DNA of 64,000 bases from CAYLRU01 sp964386565 (GCA_964386565.1 CAYLRU010000011.1:1-64000); one strand, 5' to 3'; positions 17,203 through 26,770 are shown, counted from the first letter of the stretch. Notes: generated from the letters alone by a model not told the origin. A program made the numbers and translations.

Positions 17203-18378
17203 CTACATCAGGTCTGAGGAGGAATAATTCAATATCGCCCTGGCGATCACCAGGCGGTTTATTTCTCCGGTCCCCTCATAGATGTCAGTGATCCGGGCGT
17301 CCCTGTACCATTTTTCCACCAGCAAGTCATGGGTGATGCCCACGGCCCCTAAAAGCTCCAGGGCCAGCTTGGCACCGCTTCTGCTTACATCGCCGCCCTT
17401 GGCCTTGGATATGGAGGATTCCAGGTTGTTGGGTTTTCCCTTGTCCATGAGCCATGCCGCCCGCAGGGTGGTCAATACGGACGCTTCAAGCTGGGATTCG
17501 ATTTCAATCATCTTCTGCTGGACCGCACTGCGCCGGTGGGGTCCGGCCTCCCAGTCCACCTCGACACCCTCATCTTTTAATGCCTCCGATGCGGATTCAT
17601 AGCAGGCCAGAACAGCACCGGTACCGGTTGCGGCCACCAGGGGCCGGGTAATGTTGAATGTCTTCATCAGTCCCTTGAAACCGCCGCCACCGGTCTTGAT
17701 TTCTTCGTCCATGCCCAGCAGATTTTCCCTAGGCACGCGGCAGTCCTTCAGCACAAAGGCCGCCGTATCGCTGGCCCGGATTCCCATCTTTTTTTCCTTT
17801 GCAGAAATATCAAAACCCGGCGTCCCCTTTTCAACGAGAAATGCCTTGATGGCCCCCCTTCCCTTGGACTTGTCAAGCGTGGCCCACACCACGACCCCCT
17901 GGCATTTTATCCCGCTGGTGACGAAAATCTTTTCACCGTTCAACACCCATTCATCCCCGTCCAGCACCGCCGTGGTTTCGATAGCCTTGGAATCGGATCC
18001 GCATCCGGGTTCGGTGTTGGCCATGGCCAGCAGTTTGTTTCCCCATTTTTTCTTCTGTTCCTCGGTTCCGGCGGCGGCAAGGGACGCATTGCCCAGGCCG
18101 AAGTTGTAAGCCTTCAGGGTCATCATTGAATCGCCCCAGGACTGATAAAGATCCACAAGAATGCCGAACACCGTCGGGCTGCAGGCTCCTTCGGCCTTGG
18201 GACGTTCCAGCATCATCATGGGGATATGGGCGAAATCCTTGGCCTCTGGAAATTCCGACGGGGGCAGTTCATCCTCATGATCATCATAGTAACGGGTATA
18301 TTTACGGACCACGAGACCCTGTTTGCGGATCTCTTCCAGTATTTCCCGATCTTTTTCATTTAAACTGAAATCAACCAT
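17203..18378 (-). CDS. Acyl-CoA dehydrogenase
   Basis: A 391-aa flavin-dependent acyl-CoA dehydrogenase with standard motifs: MANTEPGCGSDSKAIE, LNGEKIFVTSGI, MGIRASDTAAF, and the C-terminal RITDIYEGTGEINRLVIAR, where the Glu in YEG is the MCAD-type base. A long N-terminal segment (RKQGLVVRKYTRYYDDHED) is atypical. The ATG at 18378 has AGGAG upstream and is preferred to 18426. It is the last of three dehydrogenase genes read on the minus strand behind the CoA-transferase/amidohydrolase genes. Substrate unknown. Confidence 0.9.
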   Translation of the reverse strand: MVDFSLNEKDREILEEIRKQGLVVRKYTRYYDDHEDELPPSEFPEAKDFAHIPMMMLERPKAEGACSPTVFGILVDLYQSWGDSMMTLKAYNFGLGNASLAAAGTEEQKKKWGNKLLAMANTEPGCGSDSKAIETTAVLDGDEWVLNGEKIFVTSGIKCQGVVVWATLDKSKGRGAIKAFLVEKGTPGFDISAKEKKMGIRASDTAAFVLKDCRVPRENLLGMDEEIKTGGGGFKGLMKTFNITRPLVAATGTGAVLACYESASEALKDEGVEVDWEAGPHRRSAVQQKMIEIESQLEASVLTTLRAAWLMDKGKPNNLESSISKAKGGDVSRSGAKLALELLGAVGITHDLLVEKWYRDARITDIYEGTGEINRLVIARAILNYSSSDLM

Positions 18379-18435
18379 TCTTTTTCTCCTGTTGATGGGA
18401 TAAATTAGGTATTGGGTTTTGGTCAATCCCCCGGG

Positions 18436-19548
18436 CTAGGCTGCAACTACACCTTCCAGAACCGTCAGGGTTCTGGCGTTTCTCAACCACATTTCCACGG
18501 GAAAATCCCGGATATAGCCGTGCCCTCCGAAAATCTGGACCCCGTCGTCGGCGATCTTCACGGATTTTTGATCCACATAGTGCTTGGCCAAAGTTGTGGA
18601 TTTGACCGCATCGGCTCCCTGTTCCAGTTGGCTGGCCGCTTTCCATACCATCCACCGCATGGCGTCCGTTTCGATACACATGTCGGCGAGGTAGAATGCA
18701 ATGATCTGCTTTTTGGCAATGGGTTCCCCGAAAGCGATCCGTTCCTTGGCATAGGGAATGGTGTAATCCATCACGGCCCGGGACAGACCGATACACAGGG
18801 CGCTGTTGGCGATACGAATGGAATTGATCAAGCGCCGGCCGTCAATTCCATTGTCTTCTCCCAGGCAATCATCCGCCGGAACAACACAATCTTCAAGTGT
18901 TAATGTAGAACAGGGAAGGGATCGCAATCCCATGGTCTTTTCTTTCCCCTCGCTCACGGTTAACCCTGCTGCATCCCGTTGCACGATAAACGCCCCGATG
19001 TGGGAAAGCCCGGTTTTCTCGCCGGTTCTGGCGATAACCAGAAAGTGACGGGCGGAACATCCAAATGGAACCAGCCGCTTTGTCCCGTTGATGATCCATT
19101 CATTTCCCTTTTTCACGGCAGTTGTTTTCATGTCAGTGGGATCAAACGTAAATTGGGGTTCATGCAGGGCCATGGAAGCCGGTTTAAATTTTTCTTCCGA
19201 ATAAAGGGGGAGATACTTTTTTTTCTGCTTTTCCGTGCCGAAATCGATCAGGGGATGAATAAACGTGGTGGGACCCAATATCGCCGCAGCCAGGGCGGCA
19301 CATCCATAGGCCAGTTCCTCGCATACCAACACATTGGTAACGGGAGAGCGATCCATTCCGATCCCCCCATAGGCTTCCGGAACCGCGGCGTTTGCCAGAC
19401 CGATCTCCCAGGCCTTGTTCAGCACTTTTTCCGGGATGCTTCCGGTCTCGTCGCATTCCCTTGAGATGTCCCTGAGTTCTCCGGCTGCAAATTCTTTTGC
19501 ACTCTTGAGAACCAGTTCCTGCTCTTTGGTCAAGTCAAATGAAATCAT
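18436..19548 (-). CDS. Acyl-CoA dehydrogenase with shortened C-terminus
   Basis: A 370-aa dehydrogenase homologue beginning MISFDLTKEQELVLKSA (ATG at 19548 after GGAGGAGAGA). Flavin and substrate motifs are recognisable (ALHEPQFTFDPTDM, INGTKRLVPFGC, TMGLRSLPCSTL, ERIAFGEPIAKKQI, QIFGGHGYIRDFPVEMWLRNA). The protein ends LTVLEGVVAA, right after the Glu-Gly of the usual YEGTSEIQ motif, so the terminal helix (about 20 residues) is missing. No frame beyond the stop restores it. PDAGSD is also replaced by the unusual FTFDPTD. It may be a specialised or partner subunit with the adjacent dehydrogenases. Confidence 0.88.
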   Translation of the reverse strand: MISFDLTKEQELVLKSAKEFAAGELRDISRECDETGSIPEKVLNKAWEIGLANAAVPEAYGGIGMDRSPVTNVLVCEELAYGCAALAAAILGPTTFIHPLIDFGTEKQKKKYLPLYSEEKFKPASMALHEPQFTFDPTDMKTTAVKKGNEWIINGTKRLVPFGCSARHFLVIARTGEKTGLSHIGAFIVQRDAAGLTVSEGKEKTMGLRSLPCSTLTLEDCVVPADDCLGEDNGIDGRRLINSIRIANSALCIGLSRAVMDYTIPYAKERIAFGEPIAKKQIIAFYLADMCIETDAMRWMVWKAASQLEQGADAVKSTTLAKHYVDQKSVKIADDGVQIFGGHGYIRDFPVEMWLRNARTLTVLEGVVAA

Positions 19549-19620
19549 TCTCTCCTCCGTCCTTTTCATTCAATTGGGAAAAATCAATTAAAGTTTAATG
19601 GGTTGTTGATCCTCCGCGGT

Positions 19621-20787
19621 TCAATTTCCCAGTATCAACTTTGAAATAATTTCTTTCATGATCTCGCTGGTTCCGCCGCCTATGGACATGATCCGGTTGT
19701 CCCGGTAGAGTCGTTCCACCGTGTATCCCCGCATGTATCCATATCCCCCGAAAATCTGGGTGGCATCGAATGTTACCCTGTCGCTCACCATGCAGGCAAA
19801 GTTTTTGGCCATGGAGACTTCCTTGACCATGTTTTCCCCGGCGTTGATCTTGGCCGCAACCCGGTAGGTAAACTCCCGGCTGGCCTCCAGGAGCGTTGCC
19901 ATATCGGCCAGTTTATGCCGGGTCACCTGGAACCCGGACAGGGGCCTGCCAAAGGCCTCCCGTTCCTTGACATACCTGAGGCATTCATCCAGGCACATCT
20001 CGGATATCATGTTTGTCTCCACCGCCATCATCAACCGTTCGTTCTGGAAATTTTCCATTTGATAATAGAAGCCCTTGTTCTCCTCTCCGATAAGGTTTTC
20101 AACCGGGACCTTGCAGTCGTCAAAATAAATCTCGGCTGTATCAGAAGCCCACCAGCCCATTTTTTTCAGCTTTTTGGAAACCGAATACCCCGGTGAATCC
20201 GCTTCAATGACCAGCAGGCTGATCCCATGGGCCCCCTCCCCGCCTGTGCGAACGGCACATGTAATCTGTCCCGCATGGACGCCGGTGGTAATAAACGTCT
20301 TGCTGCCGTTGACGATATAAAAGTCTCCTTTTCTCACGGCAGTCGTTTTAAGGCGGGCCACGTCAGACCCTCCACTGGGTTCGGTGACGGCCAACGCGGC
20401 TTTTCTTTTTCCTTCAAGGACGGGCCTTACGAACTTTTCTTTTTGCTCATGGGTTCCGTGGGCAACGATGGGCGGCAGGGCAATGCCGTAAGTGCTCAGG
20501 CTTGCCGGTATACCGATGGAGCCGCACCGGCAAAGCTCTTCGGTAACCACGATCCCGTCAAAGATATCGCCTTCCACACCCCCGTATTCCACGGGATACC
20601 CGATCCCCAGGTATCCGAGCTCAGCCGCCTTTTTATAGAGTTCCATTGGCGTTTCACCCGCCTCTTCCCATTCCTCGACATAGGGGACGATTTCTTTTTT
20701 TACGAATTCCCGAACCGCTTTCCGAAGCAGGTCGTGCTCTTTTGTAAAGTATTTCTGGTAAGATCCCTTGTTGCTGCCTGTTTCCAT
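19621..20787 (-). CDS. Acyl-CoA dehydrogenase, isovaleryl/long-chain type
   Basis: A 388-aa acyl-CoA dehydrogenase. Motifs: KAVREFVKKEIVPYVEEWEE, ALAVTEPSGGSDVARLK, VNGSKTFITTGVHAG, MGWWASDTAEIYF, EAFGRPLSGFQVTRHKLA, QIFGGYGYMRGYTVERLYRD and SIGGGTSEIMKEII. The C-terminal Glu of MCAD is Gly here, while NFQNERLMMA carries a Glu where isovaleryl-CoA and long-chain dehydrogenases keep their base. It is first of the three dehydrogenase genes, 184 bp downstream of the amidohydrolase, with AGGAGATATT before its ATG. It resembles the dehydrogenase at 55506, suggesting related branched substrates. Confidence 0.92.
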   Translation of the reverse strand: METGSNKGSYQKYFTKEHDLLRKAVREFVKKEIVPYVEEWEEAGETPMELYKKAAELGYLGIGYPVEYGGVEGDIFDGIVVTEELCRCGSIGIPASLSTYGIALPPIVAHGTHEQKEKFVRPVLEGKRKAALAVTEPSGGSDVARLKTTAVRKGDFYIVNGSKTFITTGVHAGQITCAVRTGGEGAHGISLLVIEADSPGYSVSKKLKKMGWWASDTAEIYFDDCKVPVENLIGEENKGFYYQMENFQNERLMMAVETNMISEMCLDECLRYVKEREAFGRPLSGFQVTRHKLADMATLLEASREFTYRVAAKINAGENMVKEVSMAKNFACMVSDRVTFDATQIFGGYGYMRGYTVERLYRDNRIMSIGGGTSEIMKEIISKLILGN

Positions 20788-20971
20788 AATATCTCCTGTT
20801 CGTAAAAATAAAAAATAAATTCCTGAATTTTCCCCTCCTGACCCTGCCCCGGAGGAAGGGTAAACCCGATATCAAACACCGCGTGGCATGACAGGCACTT
20901 CTTGAACTCATCCGCCAAGTCGACTTTGACCATCTTATAATTCATGCCACCCCTTTTGTATAGGCATAACT

Positions 20972-22558
20972 TTATGCGCCCGGATCTTTCGGAACACACC
21001 CGCTGATCCCTGAATTTTCCTCATGCCACGAGATTTTTCCGCCGATCACCGTCATCAGGACGTTGATGTCCTTTATTTCAGCCGGATGGACATCAAGGGG
21101 ATTGGTGGACAATATCACAAAATCCGCATCTTTTCCCACTGAAATCGTCCCCTTTGATTTCTCCAGGAAACCTGCTTCGGCGGCTGATCTGGTATACATG
21201 TCCAGGGCATCATAAGCTGTGACGCCTTCTTCGGACAAAAGCACGCTTCCCGTTTTCGTCATCCGGGAGACACCGCCGTATATCCCAAAAATCGGATCCG
21301 GTGATACCATGGGCCCGTCTGATGCGGCTGAAACCCTCACACCTGACTTCAACATTGAGGCAATGGGGTAAAGAAACGGTTGATGTTCCTGCAAAACGGT
21401 TTTCAGATAGCGATCACCGTTATAATAAATAAATGCAGGATGGGTCACCACCGATATCTGCAAAGCCCCGATCCGCCCGATTAAATCCGGCGGACAAACA
21501 GAACAATGCTCGATTCGGTGGCGATGGTCCGATTTCGGGTACCGGTTCAGTGCATTCTCAATGGCGGAAACCGCAGCCTGTATTGCGCCGACTTCAATTG
21601 CATGGATAACTGCCTGTTTTCCGGATTCATGAATCAGCCGCACCCGCTCATTGAGGTCATCCTGATCCGGCGTGGGTCTGCCCGTGGTTTCATCAACAAC
21701 GATCTTGACACCCCCCGGAAAAATATTGTGATTTTCCTTTTCCCATGAAAAAAATGTTTCCCGTTCCTTTTGAAACGCCGGGAAACCCGTGATGAATACG
21801 ACGGCAGGAGCCAGTTCACCGCTTTTTTTCAATCCCTCAAACCAGGCCCGCCTGTCTTTGTCGTTCCGGTATGAGGCATCCTGAAAAGCAGTCACCCCGC
21901 ATGACAGCAATTTCAGGTTGGCCTGTCTCACGCCTTCCTGGAGTTTTTTTTCATCAACCGGCGGAATTTTTCGGTTCAGATATTGGCCCATGTTGTATAG
22001 AATACCGGTCGGATCCCCGGTATCCAGGTCCCGGTCGATAATTCCGTCGTCCGGGTCGGGGGTATGGCGAAAAATACCGGCCTTCCTCAGCGCCAGAGTA
22101 TTCAGCGCATGGGCGTATCCGGATCGATGGGTCAGTTTTATGGGGTGCTGCAATGATACAACATCCAGATCCCGGCGATTCGGATGCCGCTGCTCTTTCA
22201 AGCAGGTTTCATGATATCCCGCACCCCTGATCCATTCACCCGGAGGTGTGTTTTGCACCGCAGCGTAAACGCTTTCCTGAATATCCGATATGGAATGGAT
22301 CCCTGCATCAGGCTTTAAATCAATATCCACAAAACTTTCCGCCATGGCCCGGAAATGAAGGTGTGCGTCAATAAAACCGGGACAAAGGGTTTTGCCCTTC
22401 AAATCCAGAATTTGGGCATGCCGGTCCATGAATGCCGAAACAGAAGATGCATTGCCGACATGGCATATTTTCCCTTCTTTTACGGCCAGGGCCGACGCTC
22501 TCGCCAGGGCCGGATCCATGGTAATGATGTCGGCATTTATAACAATCAGATCGGGCAT
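20972..22558 (-). CDS. Amidohydrolase family protein (YtcJ-like)
   Basis: A 528-aa metal-dependent hydrolase of the amidohydrolase-3 group. It has the N-terminal beta domain (IVINADIITMDPALARAS), metal motif PGFIDAHLHFRAMAES, a later GGVKIVVDETTGRP, His-containing QAVIHAIEVGA and HRIEHCSV, the catalytic Asp in SAASDGPMVSPDP, and the closing beta domain GTISVGKDADFVILS. Members hydrolyse amides or cyclic amides, but specificity is rarely known. No signal peptide, so it is cytoplasmic. It lies 15 bp after a CoA-transferase gene, so it probably belongs to the same catabolic operon. It could open a cyclic or amide-bearing intermediate. Confidence 0.88.
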   Translation of the reverse strand: MPDLIVINADIITMDPALARASALAVKEGKICHVGNASSVSAFMDRHAQILDLKGKTLCPGFIDAHLHFRAMAESFVDIDLKPDAGIHSISDIQESVYAAVQNTPPGEWIRGAGYHETCLKEQRHPNRRDLDVVSLQHPIKLTHRSGYAHALNTLALRKAGIFRHTPDPDDGIIDRDLDTGDPTGILYNMGQYLNRKIPPVDEKKLQEGVRQANLKLLSCGVTAFQDASYRNDKDRRAWFEGLKKSGELAPAVVFITGFPAFQKERETFFSWEKENHNIFPGGVKIVVDETTGRPTPDQDDLNERVRLIHESGKQAVIHAIEVGAIQAAVSAIENALNRYPKSDHRHRIEHCSVCPPDLIGRIGALQISVVTHPAFIYYNGDRYLKTVLQEHQPFLYPIASMLKSGVRVSAASDGPMVSPDPIFGIYGGVSRMTKTGSVLLSEEGVTAYDALDMYTRSAAEAGFLEKSKGTISVGKDADFVILSTNPLDVHPAEIKDINVLMTVIGGKISWHEENSGISGCVPKDPGA

Positions 22559-22573
22559 GATCAGGTCTTCGAA

Positions 22574-23827
22574 CTAAATCGGCTCCTTTCCGATGACACC
22601 TTCCTGTTGCAAACGGGTGATTTCCCCGGGCGACAGTCCCAGAATTTCCTTTAACACATATTCATTATGCTGTCCCAGCATGGGGGCCGGGTTCCGGAGA
22701 CAGTCCGGATCACGTTTAAACCGTACGGAACAGCCCGGGTATACGCGCGGCCCTGTTTCATGGTGATCGATCTTCCGGAAAAACCGTCGATGGTCAAGAT
22801 GGGGATCATTCATCAGCTCCCCGGCATTCAGTACGGCCCCTGCCGGTATCCCTTTTTCCTGAAGCATCTGCATGAGATCGTTAGGGCTGAAACCCGATGT
22901 CCATTGCGAAATCAGTTCATCGAGTTCGTCACAATGGTTACGGCGTCCGCTCATATCTGAAAATTTTTCATCATCAGACCACACGGGATGTCCCATGATA
23001 CCGACCAGTACCCGCCATTTCTCTTCGGTTTCTATTTCAATGGTGACCCATTTGTCTTCTCCCTTACAGGGATAACACCCATACGGCGCATAACAGGGAT
23101 GCCGGTTTCCCATTCGCTTTGGCATTGCCCCATAAATAAAATAATCCGTAAAAAACTCTCCCATGAGGCATGTGGCGGATTCGCACTGGGACAGATCGAT
23201 CTGCTGGCCCATACCGGTTTTGGTTCGATACAATAGCGCCGTCAGAATGGCGGCGACCCCGTGCATGGCGGCAGCGGCATCCGGATAGGGGTTGCCGGAC
23301 AACCGGGGGCCTCCACCGGGATAGCCGGTTATATTGGTAAGGCCGCAAGCCGGTTCAATGGTGGTGCCGAATGCCACGTGGTCGCGACAGGGGCCGGTCA
23401 AACCGTAGCCCGGCATGGAGCACATGATGATGCCCGGGTTTTCTTCCTTTAAAACGGCATACGTCAGTCCGAAATTCTCCATGACCCGGGGGCTGAAATT
23501 TTCCAGCACCACATCGCTGATCTTTACCAGCCGTTTAAAGATTTCAACGCCCGAAAGCGTATTGAGTTCAAGGGCAAGTCCCAGCTTATTCCGGTTGAGG
23601 TCGTTTGCAAGGGCATGACGGTCCCATGGCCGGTCCCCGGGGTCATCATCCGGAAACGTGCCCAAAAACACGGCTGTTTCCTTATCCACAGGTGCTGCAT
23701 CCACAAGGGCCCGGCTTTGAATATGAATCACCTGAGCCCCGAGATCGGCCAGCATCCGCCCGGCCAGGGGACCGGACCAGACATGTGTAAAATCAATCAC
23801 CCGTATACCGTCAAGCGCAAACGCCAT
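22574..23827 (-). CDS. Class III (CaiB/BaiF) CoA-transferase paralogue
   Basis: A 417-aa class III CoA-transferase homologue: ALDGIRVIDFTHVWSGPLAG at the N-terminus, DLNRNKLGLALELNT, PGYGLTGPCRDHVAFGTTIE, and GQQIDLSQCESATCLMGE. In formyl-CoA transferase the segment after GPxRD carries the catalytic Asp169; the aligned residue here is Gly154 (AFG). The ATG at 23827 shares one base with the stop of the upstream paralogue (TAATG), indicating coupled translation; the long upstream frame to 24100 is only overlap with that gene. It probably forms a hetero-oligomer with the upstream protein to activate an acid with a CoA donor. Confidence 0.88.
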   Translation of the reverse strand: MAFALDGIRVIDFTHVWSGPLAGRMLADLGAQVIHIQSRALVDAAPVDKETAVFLGTFPDDDPGDRPWDRHALANDLNRNKLGLALELNTLSGVEIFKRLVKISDVVLENFSPRVMENFGLTYAVLKEENPGIIMCSMPGYGLTGPCRDHVAFGTTIEPACGLTNITGYPGGGPRLSGNPYPDAAAAMHGVAAILTALLYRTKTGMGQQIDLSQCESATCLMGEFFTDYFIYGAMPKRMGNRHPCYAPYGCYPCKGEDKWVTIEIETEEKWRVLVGIMGHPVWSDDEKFSDMSGRRNHCDELDELISQWTSGFSPNDLMQMLQEKGIPAGAVLNAGELMNDPHLDHRRFFRKIDHHETGPRVYPGCSVRFKRDPDCLRNPAPMLGQHNEYVLKEILGLSPGEITRLQQEGVIGKEPI

Positions 23828-25029
23828 TATATCACGCCCTTCCCCTTCAATTCCAAAAACCTTTTCTTCGTCATCTTCAGACGTTCCATGTATATCTCGC
23901 GGTTGTGCTCCCCCAAGAGAGGGGCCCGTTCCAACCGGGCCGGAGTCTGGGACATCTTGAACGGTACTCCCGGAATCGTCATCTGACCGGCTGCCGGATG
24001 TACCATTTCCTTCCAGAATTGTCTGGACCGGTAATGGGGATCGGACAAAAGATCTTCCAGTGTATTGACCCGGGCTGCAGGAACCCGCCACTCCATGCAA
24101 GCCTCAAGAATATCCCTGCTTTTTTTCGACTTGAACCAGGGAAGAACTTTCTCATCAAAGGCATCTGCATTGGATATCCTGTCCCGACCGGTTTTAAATC
24201 TCGGATCCGACAACAATCCCGGTATATCCATCAATAAGCACAGACGCTCGGCCTGATCGTCGGTTACCGCGCTGACGGCGACGTACCCGTCACGACAGGG
24301 ATAAATCGTCACCGGATGGGACCACATATGCCGATTGCCGGTTCGTTTCTGAATCCTGCCGGAATAGGCATATCGATTAAGGGTGTACTGGTGTATCCCG
24401 GCCATGCATTCCATGATGGAAATATCGATATAATCTCCCTTCCCGGTGCTTTCCCGCTTCATCAGAGCGGCAATAATGCCGATATAGGCATGCAATCCCC
24501 CCTGGTAGGCGGGCTGATTCCCTCCACCGGCAAGGGGCTCCCGTTTCGGGTCCCCGGTGATGAACATATGCCCGCCCAGGGCATACCCTGCAAGCCTTCC
24601 GCCCGTATAATCCCGATACAGCCCGGTTTGCCCGAAATCCGTAACCGATGCCATCACAAGGCCCGGATTGATCCGTTCCAAAACCTCGTACCCGAGACCC
24701 AACTTGCCCATGGTGCCTGGCATACCATTTTCCACCAGAACATCAGCATCTTTGACCAGCTCCAAAAAAATACGTTTCCCGTCTTCGGTATTCAGATTTA
24801 AGGTAATGCTCTTCTTGTTCGTATTCAAATATAGAAAAAGGGGACTCTTCTCGGGATCCGCCGGGGTTTCCGGCGTAAAGCACGCCCACCTTGCCCGGTC
24901 CCCCGTACCAGGTGATTCCACCTTGACGACATCTGCCCCATAAGCTCCCAGAAGCTTGGTGCAATAAGGACCGGAAATATATTCCGACAAGTCGATTACC
25001 GAAATGTTTTGAAGAGCGTCAGCAGTCAT
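23827..25029 (-). CDS. Class III (CaiB/BaiF) CoA-transferase paralogue
   Basis: A 400-aa class III CoA-transferase homologue (NISVIDLSEYISGPYCTKLL, YGADVVKVESPGTGD, LNTNKKSITLNLNTEDG, DYIDISIMECMAG). The GLYRDYTGGRLAGYALGG segment has Arg145 where formyl-CoA transferase has its catalytic Asp, so like its neighbour it departs from the canonical active site. I chose the ATG at 25029; the frame also has a TTG at 25050. It is the first gene of the minus-strand CoA-transferase/amidohydrolase/dehydrogenase run. Expected role: entry of a free acid into CoA-ester catabolism, alone or with its partner. Confidence 0.87.
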   Translation of the reverse strand: MTADALQNISVIDLSEYISGPYCTKLLGAYGADVVKVESPGTGDRARWACFTPETPADPEKSPLFLYLNTNKKSITLNLNTEDGKRIFLELVKDADVLVENGMPGTMGKLGLGYEVLERINPGLVMASVTDFGQTGLYRDYTGGRLAGYALGGHMFITGDPKREPLAGGGNQPAYQGGLHAYIGIIAALMKRESTGKGDYIDISIMECMAGIHQYTLNRYAYSGRIQKRTGNRHMWSHPVTIYPCRDGYVAVSAVTDDQAERLCLLMDIPGLLSDPRFKTGRDRISNADAFDEKVLPWFKSKKSRDILEACMEWRVPAARVNTLEDLLSDPHYRSRQFWKEMVHPAAGQMTIPGVPFKMSQTPARLERAPLLGEHNREIYMERLKMTKKRFLELKGKGVI

Positions 25030-25322
25030 TATCCGATCCGTCGTTTTCAAACCGGTTCATTGTTTATTTGGAAAGAAACTATGGATTCCCTGTATATAAA
25101 TGTCAAGTTTTACTAAATCCACAGTTATCAAATCGAATTTGATAAAGCCCCTCCTTTCTATCGATATTCAGAGCGGACTCATTCGCAAGATCTGTCCAAT
25201 TTATCATTTAACGTTTGAAAAATTCTACGGTTTTCGATAAACTGAAAACGGAAGATATTGGATTAAATCCGTATTTTTTGACATTGTCCACCCTTAAACA
25301 ACTTTTTTAAGGAGGTCCCGCC
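25030..25322. other. Divergent intergenic region
   Basis: AT-rich spacer between the minus-strand CoA-transferase operon and a plus-strand hydrolase gene. It ends in AAGGAGGTCCCGCC, a very strong ribosome site for the gene at 25323. No RNA gene or ORF is supported. Confidence 0.5.
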
Positions 25323-26000
25323 ATGACACAGATACATCCCATCAAGCTTGGTTTTATCACCTGTTACCTGCTGGCGTCCGGCAACCAATACATCCTGGTG
25401 GATGCCGGATACCCTAAAAAAGAAGCCCTGCTGTGGAAATTCTTACAGAAAAAGCAAATCGATCCCGGCGATATTAAACTGATCATCATCACCCACGGAC
25501 ACATCGACCATGTCGGCAGCTTAAAGCCAATAAAGGAAAAAACCGGCGCCCCGGTTCTGATCCATGAATCAGAAGGCCCTTTGCTGGCATCCGGTAGAAC
25601 GCCGGGTGTGAAATTCACCAAAAAATGGCTGGCAAAAATCGCCAAAATGGAAAACGGCGTTGACGTGGAACCGGTAAATCCGGATATCACCATCTCCGAG
25701 GAATATCCGCTGGATGAATACGGTATCCCGGGCAAAGTCATCCCGACGCCGGGTCACACAGCCGGATCGCTGACGGTAATCGTTGACCGGAAAAACGCCA
25801 TCGTGGGAGATATTGCCATGAAATTTCCCCTTCTCTCCCGCCGGTCCTATGAACCCATCGTGGCCCATGACATGGACCAGGTTTATAAGAGCTGGCAGAA
25901 AATCATCGACGAGGGAGTGGAAACCATCTATCCGGCCCATGGAAAGATCGTTGATGCGAAGGTGTTAAAGGCGTTGATCGAAAAACGCAATGCGAAATGA
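25323..26000 (+). CDS. Metallo-beta-lactamase-fold hydrolase
   Basis: A 225-aa compact MBL-fold protein with the metal motif THGHIDHVGSL (residues ~59-69), the later His in PTPGHTAGSL, the Asp in IVGDIAMKF and a final His in YPAHGKIV. It has the size of small glyoxalase II-like hydrolases. Thioester hydrolysis would suit the surrounding CoA-ester genes, but this is inference. It is a single plus-strand gene with an exceptionally good ribosome site, convergent with the DUF1847 gene. Confidence 0.85.
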   Translation: MTQIHPIKLGFITCYLLASGNQYILVDAGYPKKEALLWKFLQKKQIDPGDIKLIIITHGHIDHVGSLKPIKEKTGAPVLIHESEGPLLASGRTPGVKFTKKWLAKIAKMENGVDVEPVNPDITISEEYPLDEYGIPGKVIPTPGHTAGSLTVIVDRKNAIVGDIAMKFPLLSRRSYEPIVAHDMDQVYKSWQKIIDEGVETIYPAHGKIVDAKVLKALIEKRNAK

Positions 26001-26068
26001 ACGGGTTGCCGGGTTTGGGAGGGTGCGGTTTTGGATTTCGACCGTGATGCCGATGTTTATCGCATTCA

Positions 26069-26758
26069 TCAGATTTTAATTTTCATATAATACGAATCGG
26101 AAAGATACACCGCGGCCAGGGGATTATGGCCCGTGACACGGTCTTTTACCGCCAGAACAGTGGTATAGGCATCCGTATATTTGAAAAACAGGGAATCATG
26201 CCCCACACAGAGACCCAGTAAGATATTGAAATCGGTTTTTTCCGCATTCAGAACCTTGGCCTGGAAAATCGGATTGCACATGGTCTCGTCAATACCCGGC
26301 ATGATTTTTTCGTCGTCCCTGATGTCTATTGCATCCTTTAATATACCTCCGGCCTTGCACATCACCGATACCACATCAAAACCGTGATGCCGGAATATTT
26401 CATCGACAACGGCGGCCTCACGGATGAGTCCGGCGCAAAACGCCAGTCCGAGACGCCGGTACCCCATCTTCTCGGCAAACTCATAAATTTCCACGATCCG
26501 GGTTTTTGTCGGCTCCAGTACAAAGGGATTTTCCTTGCGGTTTATATAACACTCTCCTTCCTGAATGGACGCCTGACGGGCGAATTCCAGAATTTCAGGA
26601 TCTTTATATATTTTTGCCGTCTCTTCCAGAACCTTGCTTTTTAAAACCGTCGGACAGCCCCCAGACGCCGCCCCATTTTTGTTTACACAGATCCTGTTAA
26701 ACATTTCGTTTTTACATAAAGCACACGACGCATGATGTATCTTTCTATCTTCTTCCAT
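26069..26758 (-). CDS. DUF1847 family metal-binding protein
   Basis: A ~229-aa cytoplasmic protein with N-terminal Cys motifs CALCKNEMFNRIC and GGCPTVL, then CYINRKEN, GLAFCAGLIREAAVV, VSVMCKAGGI and the C-terminal LGLCVGHDSLFFKY. These fit the DUF1847 family, thought to bind metal through conserved Cys. No activity is established. It sits 68 bp downstream of the aldehyde:ferredoxin oxidoreductase on the same strand, so the two may be linked. ATG at 26758 chosen; a TTG at 26770 is also in frame. Confidence 0.8.
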   Translation of the reverse strand: MEEDRKIHHASCALCKNEMFNRICVNKNGAASGGCPTVLKSKVLEETAKIYKDPEILEFARQASIQEGECYINRKENPFVLEPTKTRIVEIYEFAEKMGYRRLGLAFCAGLIREAAVVDEIFRHHGFDVVSVMCKAGGILKDAIDIRDDEKIMPGIDETMCNPIFQAKVLNAEKTDFNILLGLCVGHDSLFFKYTDAYTTVLAVKDRVTGHNPLAAVYLSDSYYMKIKI

Positions 26759-26770
26759 GGCAATTTTCAA

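Noticed and set aside
20700..20945. Possible 81-aa protein with a CLSCH motif and a fair ribosome site (AAAAGGGGTGGC)
   Set aside because: It overlaps the start of a well-supported acyl-CoA dehydrogenase by almost 90 bp, has no signal peptide for a c-type cytochrome and shows no family pattern.
23828..24100. 91-residue N-terminal extension of the second CoA-transferase
   Set aside because: It is low-complexity translation of the upstream gene in another frame. The TAATG overlap gives a natural start at 23827.
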